DNA from: CAZAQS01 sp964486825
Lineage (GTDB): Bacteria; Chloroflexota; Anaerolineae; Anaerolineales; UBA4823
DNA length: 13,903 nucleotides
Assembly: GCA_964486825.1 (NCBI GenBank)
Contig: CAZAQS010000116.1
Span: 1 to 13,903 of the forward strand
Direction: 5' to 3'
Shown here: positions 1 through 6,874 of the stretch, piece after piece
Position numbering within the stretch: position 1 is the first letter of the stretch
How the letters are laid out: each line of letters starts with the position of its first letter
Notes under the pieces: model-generated
Databases searched by the model: none
What the model was told of the DNA's origin: nothing
The model's input: the letters and a program-made list of their open reading frames with translations, nothing else
Program-made: the position numbers and the translations under genes

Positions 1-48
1 TGTTCAGCGAAATTGACACCCTGAAACTGTTCAGCGAAATTGACACCC
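1..48. repeat. 27-bp-period tandem repeat at left edge, possible transposon-end relic
   Basis: Two identical 21-bp copies beginning TGTTCAGCGAAATTGACA lie at 1-21 and 28-48, separated by TGAAAC, so the period is 27 bp. The second copy ends two bases before the stop codon of the MscS gene. Within each unit TGTTCA and TGACA form an imperfect inverted pair. Multiple same-direction terminal repeats starting with TG are known from IS21-family elements, so an element end is a reasonable guess. However, no transposase is visible. The TG-first orientation would also place the element interior to the right, where there is only an intact mscS gene. A contig edge, solo end or upstream tandem array are alternatives. 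The repeat itself is directly visible; its origin is inferred. Confidence 0.6.
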
Positions 49-49
49 C

Positions 50-1147
50 TCAGGCCGGCTGCCTTTGGCTTTCCAGCAGTACTGTCTGGGTTGGGTAGGC
101 AAATTCGATCCCAACCTCCTGGAAATAGCGCATGATCTCCAGGTTGATGGCCTGCTGCGTATCCATATAGACGATATAGTCCGGCTCTTCGACGAAATAA
201 ACCACCTCGAAGATCAACGAGAAATCCCCGAATTCCTGGAAATGGGCCCGGTCGAAGGTCGTATTCTCCTGGGCCTCCACGATCTGGCGCAGCTTTTCTG
301 GCACCGCGACCAATTGCTCTGGCGTGGTCTGGTAGGTGACGCCCACTTTGAAGGCTATCCGCCGCCGGACCATACGTTTAAAGTTTTGGATCCGGCTACC
401 GAGCAGGTCACTGTTTCCAAATACCAGCTGCTCACCGGAGATACTGCGGATGCGGGTGCTCTTCAACCCGACATGCTCGACAGTCCCCCGGTAATCTCCC
501 ACGATAATGAAATCACCGATCACGAACGGTTTATCCAGGGCAATGGAAAGCGAGGCGAACAGGTCAACCAGGATGTTCTGGACCGCCAGGCCGATGGCGA
601 TCCCCCCGATCCCCAGGCTGGCGATCAGAGTGGTTACCTGAACGCCCGGGAGGTTATCCAACACCAGCAGGAGTACGATGGTCCACACGATTCCTTTGGC
701 AATCAGCCCAACTACGTTAAGCGTCGAAGCGCTCCCGGCCTCATCGGCCAGGTTTTCGCGCCGGTGTCTCTCAAGGAGCTTATCGGTAAGCGTGTGCGCC
801 CAGATCCCTAACTGGATGAGGAAAGCAATCCCGGCTGCCAGGGAGATTAACCCCGATACGCTTTCTGGCATGGTAAGCAAGCGCGAGCCGACGTAAATCG
901 AAATCAGCAGCATGAATGTGAATTTGGTTTGGCGCACGAGCTGGATACTGGCCTGTTCGGCGTTCTGCCTTCTCCTGAAGATCAGTCCTGCCAATCGCTG
1001 CAGCAGGTACCGCCTGGCTACTTGTAAGACCAAAAAGGTTACCAGGCCGGTAAGTATCGCTATCGTCCATTCTTCCAGGCTATTCCCCAATAAAGTATCG
1101 ACGACAGTTTCTAATATGTCTTCCGGGTCCAAGATTCCGTTATCCAT
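50..1147 (-). CDS. MscS-family small-conductance mechanosensitive ion channel
   Basis: 365-residue integral membrane protein, ATG start. Hydrophobic segments lie at about 28-45, 77-92, 96-118 and 145-165, followed by the pore helix and beta domain of the MscS family at about 170-260. The signature is visible: glycine/alanine-rich pore helix ASLGIGGIAIGLAVQN (176-191), then D..AS..IALDKPFVIGDFI (195-214) and a GTVEHVGLKSTRIR strand. The C-terminal part (FAYPTQTV, 349-356) matches the MscS cytoplasmic alpha/beta vestibule. Such channels open on membrane tension and release solutes during hypo-osmotic shock. Five predicted helices make it longer than E. coli MscS (three), which is common among bacterial paralogues. 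It starts 15 bp after the App1-like gene, with AGAGGA overlapping that gene's stop codon as a likely ribosome site, so it is probably last in the operon. Its stop codon abuts the left-edge tandem repeat. Family call is firm; ion selectivity cannot be told. Confidence 0.93.
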   Translation of the reverse strand: MDNGILDPEDILETVVDTLLGNSLEEWTIAILTGLVTFLVLQVARRYLLQRLAGLIFRRRQNAEQASIQLVRQTKFTFMLLISIYVGSRLLTMPESVSGLISLAAGIAFLIQLGIWAHTLTDKLLERHRRENLADEAGSASTLNVVGLIAKGIVWTIVLLLVLDNLPGVQVTTLIASLGIGGIAIGLAVQNILVDLFASLSIALDKPFVIGDFIIVGDYRGTVEHVGLKSTRIRSISGEQLVFGNSDLLGSRIQNFKRMVRRRIAFKVGVTYQTTPEQLVAVPEKLRQIVEAQENTTFDRAHFQEFGDFSLIFEVVYFVEEPDYIVYMDTQQAINLEIMRYFQEVGIEFAYPTQTVLLESQRQPA

Positions 1148-1162
1148 TGATTCGCGTATCCT

Positions 1163-2488
1163 CTATTCCTCGTCTCCCGTGACGATCACGGGTGGTGGTT
1201 CCTTCCCTTGCTCCCCGTCCTGGTCGAGCGCCTCTTCGATGGCGCCCCCTCGCACTGCCTGCTCGGTCTCTTGCTTATCCCGGCCCTCGATCTTTACGGG
1301 CTCGGCTTCCTCTTCTTCCTCCTCGTCCCCAAGGAGCAACTCCAGCTTGCTGGGTGGGGCTTCGTCCAATTCTTTCTCGTAGCGGATATCCTCCAAGGCT
1401 TTGTGCGAAATCCATCCCTTCTCCAGGGCATGTTCTGCCATCGGCAGGGTATTGTCTGCCAGGATCAGGGTGCTCCCGACTTTTACAACCTCCTCTGCCA
1501 GCTTGCGCACTTCATCTGCCCGAGGTAGATCCTGGCTGACGTTGCGGATGTAAACGGCTGCGATACGTCCAGGGTATTTCTGAACCATTTTATAATAAAT
1601 TTCAGGATCCTCCTGCCCACTGTCCCCGATCAGTATGAAAGGCAAGTCATGATAAAAGTCCATGATCTTTTGGATCACCTCTGACTTGAAGGCTTTATGC
1701 CGAATAGGAAGGAATTCGGTTTCGCTGATCCCCCAATCCCGTAAGAACAGCACCGGTCCCAGGGGGATATCCTCGATGTGGAAGAACTGTGACAGCAGGT
1801 CGTACAGGTTCCAGGGGCTGCTGGATACGTAGAACAATGGGTTCAGGTCTTTCCCTTCCGGACCCCACAACAGCGCCCGGTAGAAGGCCGCGACGCCAGG
1901 GAAGGGTAGCCGGGTGCGCGCGTTCCCCAGGAAGACCGTCCTTGCCATCCTCACAAGGTTGGTAGCATCGGTATGAACTACCGTATCGTCGATATCGCTG
2001 ATCACCCCGAATTGGGCTCTCGGCGGCGGAACAAGCACCTGTCCTTCCGCTTTGACATGCGGGTACCCCTCTCGCTGGGGATATAGCAGCTCCAATTCGA
2101 TATGGATCCATTTTTGATCCTGCGGCAGAGGCTCTACAGGCTCGACCCATACTTCGAAGAACCCTTCTACATCTGTCTCGATCTCTTGCTCGCGTCCCTG
2201 GAAGCGTACAAGCAGGCGTGCATATGGGATCTCATTGCTCTTGAAGCGCTTGTACATATTAACCAGGTTGTTCCAAATCGTGTCGTTGTCGCTTGCTGCC
2301 GCAATCCCGCGATCTTCCAGCACTCTGCCTCGCAGGTATAGCTTATCCTGCCTGCCGTAACCACGGTACGGCAGGATCATGATCGGGTCCCGGCCTCCCA
2401 GGCGTTCTCTCATCCGGAACTTTAATAGATCGTAGTGCTCCTCGATATTGGTCACCGTTTCGGCGACTACCCTTTTCCAGCCTGCCAT
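1163..2488 (-). CDS. App1-like (DUF2183) HAD-type phosphatase, probable phosphatidate phosphatase
   Basis: 441 residues. An N-terminal beta-rich part (about 35-155) precedes the DUF2183 catalytic domain (about 158-325). HAD-type motifs are visible: SDIDDTVVHT (164-173; D165 nucleophile and D167 acid/base), YVSSSPWNLYD (220-230), a lysine in HKAFKSEVI (264-272), and LIGDSGQEDPEIY (286-298). Yeast App1p, the founding member, is a Mg2+-dependent phosphatidate phosphatase producing diacylglycerol. Lipid phosphatase activity is therefore the best guess, but bacterial members are little characterised. The last 60 residues are strongly acidic, with a Glu run near 389-396, and probably disordered. 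No signal peptide or membrane helix is seen, so it is cytosolic or peripheral. CTCCTT at 2500-2505 (AAGGAG on the coding strand) lies 11 bp before the ATG. The gene sits 116 bp downstream of the metallophosphoesterase gene and 15 bp upstream of mscS. Confidence 0.88.
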   Translation of the reverse strand: MAGWKRVVAETVTNIEEHYDLLKFRMRERLGGRDPIMILPYRGYGRQDKLYLRGRVLEDRGIAAASDNDTIWNNLVNMYKRFKSNEIPYARLLVRFQGREQEIETDVEGFFEVWVEPVEPLPQDQKWIHIELELLYPQREGYPHVKAEGQVLVPPPRAQFGVISDIDDTVVHTDATNLVRMARTVFLGNARTRLPFPGVAAFYRALLWGPEGKDLNPLFYVSSSPWNLYDLLSQFFHIEDIPLGPVLFLRDWGISETEFLPIRHKAFKSEVIQKIMDFYHDLPFILIGDSGQEDPEIYYKMVQKYPGRIAAVYIRNVSQDLPRADEVRKLAEEVVKVGSTLILADNTLPMAEHALEKGWISHKALEDIRYEKELDEAPPSKLELLLGDEEEEEEAEPVKIEGRDKQETEQAVRGGAIEEALDQDGEQGKEPPPVIVTGDEE

Positions 2489-2561
2489 CTTCCCGAGTGC
2501 TCCTTTCTGTCGCCAGCCGGCCTGCCCATTAATTTAATCAGTATCCGTGTCCTGATCTTCA

Positions 2562-2594
2562 AGAATGACCCATAGAAGCCCAATCAGTCATTCT
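2562..2594. repeat. 8-bp inverted repeat (hairpin) between the two phosphatase genes
   Basis: AGAATGAC at 2562-2569 is perfectly complementary to GTCATTCT at 2587-2594, with a 17-nt loop. It lies just past the stop codon of the metallophosphoesterase gene and before the App1-like gene on the minus strand. No T-run follows in either direction, so it is not a standard intrinsic terminator. It could be an mRNA processing or stability hairpin inside the operon, or chance. Confidence 0.35.
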
Positions 2595-2604
2595 GCTGGC
2601 ATCA

Positions 2605-3387
2605 TCAATCTTTTCTGCTCCCGTTATGAAGTGTGAATACTGTGATCTCGGGGCTCGAATTCCATCTGAAAGGCACATGCACCTTTCCCACACCCCGATT
2701 CGTGTATTGGATCATGCCATTGACCTGGTACAAACCAGAGGTATATTTCCTTGCGTAGCGTGGCAGGTAAAGGGGCCCGATCAAAGGCAGGTTGACCTGC
2801 CCTCCATGCGAATGGCCTGACAGCTGCAGGTCGAAGCGGCCCGTTTTGGCGCTGACATCTGCGAAGTCAGGCTCGTGGGCCAGCAAGATCGCCGCTCCAT
2901 CTTCGGGGAGTTGTTCCAATACCTGTTCCAGGCGGTCGTTTCGCACGATATAATCATCGATCCCTGCCACGTACAGCCTGGCTTGTCCTCTCTGGATAGT
3001 ATAGACTGAGTTTCTCAACTCGATGATCCCGCTTTCAGACATGATCTCCCTGACCGTTTCCGGATCATCCCAATGATCGTGGTTCCCCATCACTCCGACC
3101 ACCCCGTCTACGCTAACCAGCCTGCTCAAAGTATCAGCCATTTCTTCGGCATGCTTGTAGGGATCTTTGCTTGCAAAATCTCCCGTGATAGCCACCAGGT
3201 CCGGCCCCTGTTGGTTGACCAGGTTCACGATCTCCTTCAGGTCTTCGTTCTCCATATAAGAATCCATATGGATGTCGCTAAACTGGACCAGGCGATAACC
3301 AGAGAACTCTGGATCTAACCGGGGGAGATGCACAGGCACCTTCTCTATCTCGATCTTATCCGTTCCACCCCTTAATTTTCCAAACAC
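2605..3387 (-). CDS. Calcineurin-like metallophosphoesterase (YkuE/YaeI-like)
   Basis: 260 residues with the whole two-metal phosphoesterase motif set: SDIH (37-40, D38 and H40), GDF (69-71, D70), GNHDH (101-105), HEPD (171-174) and SGHSHGGQ (190-197). The family uses Mn2+/Fe-type dinuclear centres to hydrolyse phosphomonoesters or diesters. The YkuE/YaeI subgroup has been linked to lipid substrates such as lipid A precursors, but YaeI/YkuE usually carry an N-terminal membrane or Tat signal that is absent here. This one is therefore likely cytosolic or peripheral, with unknown substrate. The start is GTG (CAC at 3385-3387), chosen because AGGAGGG (CCCTCCT at 3397-3403) sits 9 bp upstream. It is first of three minus-strand genes with App1-like phosphatase and MscS. 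Two phosphatases plus a tension-gated channel suggest membrane-lipid or envelope upkeep; this is inference from context. Confidence 0.9.
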   Translation of the reverse strand: MFGKLRGGTDKIEIEKVPVHLPRLDPEFSGYRLVQFSDIHMDSYMENEDLKEIVNLVNQQGPDLVAITGDFASKDPYKHAEEMADTLSRLVSVDGVVGVMGNHDHWDDPETVREIMSESGIIELRNSVYTIQRGQARLYVAGIDDYIVRNDRLEQVLEQLPEDGAAILLAHEPDFADVSAKTGRFDLQLSGHSHGGQVNLPLIGPLYLPRYARKYTSGLYQVNGMIQYTNRGVGKVHVPFRWNSSPEITVFTLHNGSRKD

Positions 3388-3456
3388 CCCACTTATCCCT
3401 CCTACCCCGTTTCCAGGCGGGACGCTTGTCCCTCCCTGAAATACCTGAGATTGTTA

Positions 3457-3510
3457 TGCTGGTATGTGTACGCTTCAGCCCCCCATTAGTAAGCTTTTAT
3501 TTTACCAGCA
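3457..3510. repeat. Inverted 8-mer TGCTGGTA in the divergent intergenic region
   Basis: TGCTGGTA at 3457-3464 and its perfect complement TACCAGCA at 3503-3510 flank 38 bp in the 251-bp gap between the metallophosphoesterase (minus) and ALDH (plus) genes. Each copy reads as an extended -10-like element facing the other: TGGTATGTG on plus (weak) and TGGTAAAAT on minus (better). They may be operator half-sites or two converging promoter cores. The remainder of 3388-3638 shows no good -35 and no riboswitch-like structure that I can see. Confidence 0.3.
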
Positions 3511-3607
3511 ATTCGTTAAGGTCTTTTCTGAGGTAAACTAGGTCATCAGACGTCGCATGGGTGGATGGCCAGATTCTCCTCAACAAATCGTTAATAAGCC
3601 AGGTCAT
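3497..3607 (-). CDS. Possible 36-residue small protein in the intergenic region
   Basis: An open frame from ATG (CAT at 3605-3607) to TAA (3497-3499) encodes 36 residues: a WL.NDLLRR helix-like start, a short STHATSDD linker, and an amphipathic LVYLRKDLNELL end. It fills much of the gap between the divergent metallophosphoesterase and ALDH genes. The frame stays open upstream into the antisense of ALDH, so the ORF could be chance. GGGAC before the ATG is a poor ribosome site. I recognise no family. Listed as a weak candidate only. Confidence 0.18.
   Translation of the reverse strand: MTWLINDLLRRIWPSTHATSDDLVYLRKDLNELLVK
3499..3507 (-). promoter_or_regulatory. Candidate extended -10 for the phosphatase-mscS operon
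   Basis: On the minus strand the bases read TGG followed by TAAAAT, an extended -10 with one mismatch to TATAAT. No recognisable -35 lies 16-18 bp upstream. Transcription would start near 3492, leaving a leader of about 105 nt before the GTG of the metallophosphoesterase gene. It overlaps the TACCAGCA arm of the inverted repeat. Weak support. Confidence 0.3.
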
Positions 3608-3625
3608 AACGTCCCGTGATTGTCC

Positions 3626-3633
3626 AAGGAGGG
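3626..3633 (+). promoter_or_regulatory. Strong ribosome binding site that sets a TTG start for ALDH
   Basis: AAGGAGGG lies 5 bp upstream of TTG at 3639. The first in-frame ATG (3705) would cut off the N-terminal ALDH strand (FTNPASGEVFGSVPMAT), and it has no comparable site. The TTG start is therefore preferred. Confidence 0.75.
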
Positions 3634-3638
3634 AATAA

Positions 3639-5159
3639 TTGTCTGCCGGGGCAATCCTAAAATTTACCAATCCTGCCAGCGGGGAAGTTTTCGGTTCCGT
3701 GCCCATGGCGACCCCTGAAGAGGTTGCTAATGCTGTGTCGGATATGAAAGCCACCCAAAGGGTCTGGGGACGGAAAAGCGTGGTCGAGCGGATCCGGATA
3801 TTGCGCAAGCTCCAGGCCGCTATCGTCGACTCGATGGACGAGATCAGTTCCGTCGTGGGGCAGGACACCGGGAAGAACCGCCAGGACGTATTAATCGAGA
3901 TCTTTACGACTTTAGACAAGCTCAATGTAAATCTCAAGTATGCCCGTGCTTGGCTGCGGAGGGAGCGTGTGCCACGCGGTTTCTTATTCTTCCAGCGCCT
4001 TTATTCCGAGCCCAGGCCGTATGGCTGTGTGGCTGTGATTTCTCCATGGAACTACCCCTTCGTCCTCTCGGTCCCCCCGGTCCTGGCGGCTCTACTGGCG
4101 GGGAATACCGTCGTTCTGAAGCCTTCCGAGGTCAGTCCTGCTACGGGTGTACTCATCGAAAAGTTGTTCCAACGTGTTCCCGAGTTGGCTCCGTTCGTGC
4201 GCGTCCTGCACGGCGATGGTTCCGTTGGCGCAACCCTCATCCGGAATCATCCGGATTTCATCTTCTTGACCGGTTCTACGAATACCGGCAAAACGATCAT
4301 GAAAGCCGCATCTGAAAACCTGATCCCTATGGTCTGTGAGCTGGGTGGCAAGGACGCCATGATCGTCCTGGAGGATGCTGACCTGGATGCGGCTGCTCGA
4401 TGGGGGGTGTGGGGCTCATTTTTCAATGCCGGGCAGGTATGCATGTCCATCGAGCGAGTATATGTGATGGAACCGGTCTTTGAGCGCTTTTTGGAAAAGA
4501 TCCTCGCTGAAACCCGGAAGCTATCCATCGGTCACTCACAAAGTCTGGATAGCCCCTACCATTGTGGTCCCTTGACCGATCCCCGGCAGCTCCAGGTCAT
4601 CCAATCCCACCTTGAAGATGCTCTCGAGAAGGGTGCCCGAATCCTGCTGGGAGGCCAGCACGAAGACTTGTTTTTCGAGCCAACCTTGCTTACGGATGTG
4701 GACCATAGCATGATGATCATGCAGGAAGAGACGTTCGGGCCGATCCTTCCTGTGGTAAAAGTTAAGCATGAAGCCGAGGCAGTTCGCCTGACCAACGACA
4801 GCCCGTATGGACTTAGCGCCTATATTTGGACATCCGATCTCAAGCGCGCCCGCCGTCTGGCTGGTGAGATTCAGACCGGTTCAGTTGTTGTCAACGATAC
4901 CATGGTTCAGTTTGGCGCACCCATGCTGCCTTTTGGAGGTACCAAGGCTTCTGGGTTTGGGCGCATCCATGGCAAGGCGGGCCTGCTGGTCTTTACCCAG
5001 GCTTTTGCTTATATCGAGGGTGGGCCTCCCCGGCCTTACGACCTGGCCACAATTGTCCGCTCTCCTGGTAGGTATAAGTTAATTGCAATCCTCATCGGAT
5101 TGATCTTTGGGGTAACTTTTCGTCAAAAGGCAGGCGCTCTGCTAAAAAAGCGCCGATAG
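3639..5159 (+). CDS. NAD(P)+-dependent aldehyde dehydrogenase with hydrophobic C-terminal tail
   Basis: 506 residues, TTG start with AAGGAGGG 5 bp upstream. All ALDH superfamily hallmarks are present: ISPWNYPF (134-141, N138 for oxyanion stabilisation), cofactor-binding LTGSTNTGK (210-218), general base E234 in CELGGKD, catalytic C268 in FFNAGQVC, and EETFGP (363-368). The reaction is aldehyde to carboxylate with NAD(P)H formation. Unusually, the ALDH fold ends near 460 and is followed by a linker and a hydrophobic segment, LIAILIGLIFGVTF (481-494), then a basic end (RQKAGALLKKRR). This looks like a C-terminal membrane anchor, as in the fatty aldehyde dehydrogenase ALDH3A2, though sequence order here (GQVC, EETFGP) is that of general ALDHs. 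A membrane-bound enzyme for long-chain aldehydes is an inference. It lies 17 bp upstream of the NAD(P)H-hydrate repair gene, probably cotranscribed. Substrate unknown. Confidence 0.93.
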   Translation: MSAGAILKFTNPASGEVFGSVPMATPEEVANAVSDMKATQRVWGRKSVVERIRILRKLQAAIVDSMDEISSVVGQDTGKNRQDVLIEIFTTLDKLNVNLKYARAWLRRERVPRGFLFFQRLYSEPRPYGCVAVISPWNYPFVLSVPPVLAALLAGNTVVLKPSEVSPATGVLIEKLFQRVPELAPFVRVLHGDGSVGATLIRNHPDFIFLTGSTNTGKTIMKAASENLIPMVCELGGKDAMIVLEDADLDAAARWGVWGSFFNAGQVCMSIERVYVMEPVFERFLEKILAETRKLSIGHSQSLDSPYHCGPLTDPRQLQVIQSHLEDALEKGARILLGGQHEDLFFEPTLLTDVDHSMMIMQEETFGPILPVVKVKHEAEAVRLTNDSPYGLSAYIWTSDLKRARRLAGEIQTGSVVVNDTMVQFGAPMLPFGGTKASGFGRIHGKAGLLVFTQAFAYIEGGPPRPYDLATIVRSPGRYKLIAILIGLIFGVTFRQKAGALLKKRR

Positions 5160-5166
5160 GAAAATT

Positions 5167-5172
5167 GGAGGG
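5167..5172 (+). promoter_or_regulatory. Ribosome binding site deciding the nnrDE start
   Basis: GGAGGG is 4 bp upstream of ATG at 5177. A TTG four codons earlier (5165) would overlap this site, so the ATG is the likely start. Confidence 0.65.
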
Positions 5173-5176
5173 TAGT

Positions 5177-6814
5177 ATGAAATTGGTTTCTGTTCCAGAG
5201 ATGCAATCGATAGAGCGAGATGCGGATGCTTCCGGGCTCACCTACTCGAAGATGATGGAAAATGCGGGTAAAGGCCTGGGTGAAGAGGTGCTCGACGCCT
5301 TCAGCCATCTTCCAGAACCCTCTGCCCTGGGGTTGGTTGGGTCTGGGAATAACGGGGGAGATACCCTGGTAGCCCTTGCCTGGCTCCTGGAGCATGGTTG
5401 GAAGGCAACCGCTTACCTGGTGCGACCCCGGCAACCCGGCGACCCGCTGGTCAAACGGGTCATTCAGGCAGGCGGCGAAGTGATTGACTCACAGGAAGAG
5501 CCACAAACCGGTACTGAGCGATTGGAGCGACTGGTTCGTGGACATGCTGTCATCCTGGATGGAGTCCTTGGGACAGGCGTCCAGCTTCCCTTGAAGCCAG
5601 AGTTGGCCGCGGTCCTGGGCGCGGTGCGTAACCTCTTGCAGGAGATGGACTCTCCCCCTCAGGTTGTGGCAGTCGACTGCCCTTCCGGCATCGACGCTAG
5701 CAGCGGGGAGACAGCGGGTGAAGCCATCCCCGCCGACCTAACCGTTACCATGGCAGCAGTTAAGAGCGGACTGCTAAGCTTTCCGGCATTCTCGCTTATC
5801 GGCGAATTGCGGGTGGTCGATATCGGAACTCTGGAGGGTATTCAATCCTGGGATTCAATCAATCGTTATGTTGTGGACCGGGAGTGGGTTAAAAGGGTCT
5901 TGCCTGAACGCCCGCTGGACGCACATAAAGGCACCTTCGGTACTGCCCTGATCGTAGCGGGCTCGACCAACTATACTGGCGCTGCTTTGCTGGCCGGGCA
6001 AGCCGCTTACCGTTCCGGCGCTGGCCTGGTCACAATGGCTGTGCCTGGCCCGCTCCATCTGGCCCTGTCTGGCCACTTCCCCGAGGCCACCTGGGTCCTA
6101 CTCCCGAATGATATGGGCGTCATCGCTCGCACGGCGGCTGAAGTGCTGCGTGAGAGCCTCGAAAGGGCTACAGCCATGTTGGTGGGACCGGGTTTTGGTT
6201 TGGAGGACACTACTCGAGACTTCCTCGCCAAGCTGTTTGGCGCCTCCGGGACGTCCAGCCGTGCTGCTCAGATGGGTTTCTCCTATCCGAAGCAGGCGGA
6301 GAAGCCCAAAACAGAACAACCCGAAGAGGCCTTACCGCCCCTTGTGATCGATGCGGATGGCCTCAAGTTGCTTGCGCGCATTCCGGGATGGCAATCCTCC
6401 CTCCCAGCGGAATCGGTGCTTACACCCCATCCAGGAGAGCTGGCCATCATGGCAGAATTAGACAAAGGAGAGATCCAGGCTGACCGGCTGGGGATTACCA
6501 CGCGCCTGGCTGCTGAATGGGGACATGTGCTGGTGTTGAAGGGCGCCCTGACCGTGATCGCGGCTCCAGATGGTCGCCTTGCTGTCATCCCGATCGCCTC
6601 CCCAGCCCTGGCCCGAGCAGGGACGGGCGACGTCCTGGCTGGCTTTATTGCCGGACTGCGCGCCCAGGGTGTGAACGCCTTCGAAGCCGCCGCGGCTGGA
6701 GCGTGGATCCATGCCAGAGCCGGGCTCTACGCGGCTGACCTGTTTGGTAATACTGCTACAGTTCTTGCTGGAGACGTGCTCAACAGCCTGGTTGATGTGA
6801 TGGCCGAATTATAA
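5177..6814 (+). CDS. nnrDE: Bifunctional NAD(P)H-hydrate epimerase / NAD(P)H-hydrate dehydratase
   Basis: 545 residues from the ATG. The N-terminal YjeF epimerase domain (about 1-220) shows VGSGNNGGD (54-62) and VAVDCPSGIDASSGE (164-178). The C-terminal ribokinase-like dehydratase domain (about 235-545) shows HKGTFGTALIVAGS (250-263), IDADGL (391-396), TPHPGE (416-421) and the nucleotide-site ARAGTGDVLAGF (479-490). Together they repair NADHX and NADPHX: the epimerase interconverts R and S hydrates, and the dehydratase restores NAD(P)H using ADP (bacterial type). The fused order is the usual bacterial one. Oddities: T63 stands where the GNNGGDG motif normally has glycine, and a Ser/Glu/Pro-rich insert of about 30 residues (356-387) precedes the IDADGL strand. 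It follows ALDH by 17 bp and ends just before a terminator hairpin. Function is firm at family level. Confidence 0.95.
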   Translation: MKLVSVPEMQSIERDADASGLTYSKMMENAGKGLGEEVLDAFSHLPEPSALGLVGSGNNGGDTLVALAWLLEHGWKATAYLVRPRQPGDPLVKRVIQAGGEVIDSQEEPQTGTERLERLVRGHAVILDGVLGTGVQLPLKPELAAVLGAVRNLLQEMDSPPQVVAVDCPSGIDASSGETAGEAIPADLTVTMAAVKSGLLSFPAFSLIGELRVVDIGTLEGIQSWDSINRYVVDREWVKRVLPERPLDAHKGTFGTALIVAGSTNYTGAALLAGQAAYRSGAGLVTMAVPGPLHLALSGHFPEATWVLLPNDMGVIARTAAEVLRESLERATAMLVGPGFGLEDTTRDFLAKLFGASGTSSRAAQMGFSYPKQAEKPKTEQPEEALPPLVIDADGLKLLARIPGWQSSLPAESVLTPHPGELAIMAELDKGEIQADRLGITTRLAAEWGHVLVLKGALTVIAAPDGRLAVIPIASPALARAGTGDVLAGFIAGLRAQGVNAFEAAAAGAWIHARAGLYAADLFGNTATVLAGDVLNSLVDVMAEL

Positions 6815-6852
6815 AAACACCCGCTTGCCTCCAATAGCAACACGGGTGCTTT
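6813..6852. terminator. Hairpin terminator between convergent genes
   Basis: CACCCG (6818-6823) pairs with CGGGTG (6843-6848), and inside it TTGC (6825-6828) pairs with GCAA (6837-6840), leaving an 8-nt loop. The plus strand has A5 before and CTTTAAT after, so on the minus strand the stem is followed by TTTTTAT. It fits an intrinsic terminator best for the minus-strand ytxH-like gene and weakly for nnrDE, whose stop codon overlaps the A-run. Confidence 0.65.
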
Positions 6853-6874
6853 AATCGCATTGGTTCTTTGCTGA

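Noticed and set aside
1..48. CRISPR-like repeats at the left edge
   Set aside because: Only two copies with a 6-bp gap are visible, far too short for a spacer.
65..811. A 248-codon open frame on the plus strand opposite mscS
   Set aside because: It is antisense to a clear MscS-family gene, its translation shows no recognisable fold and there is no convincing ribosome site. High-GC codon structure explains it.
3497..3937. A 146-codon minus-strand frame overlapping the ALDH 5' end
   Set aside because: Most of it is antisense to well-supported ALDH codons; only its last 36 codons lie in intergenic DNA and are listed separately as a weak candidate.
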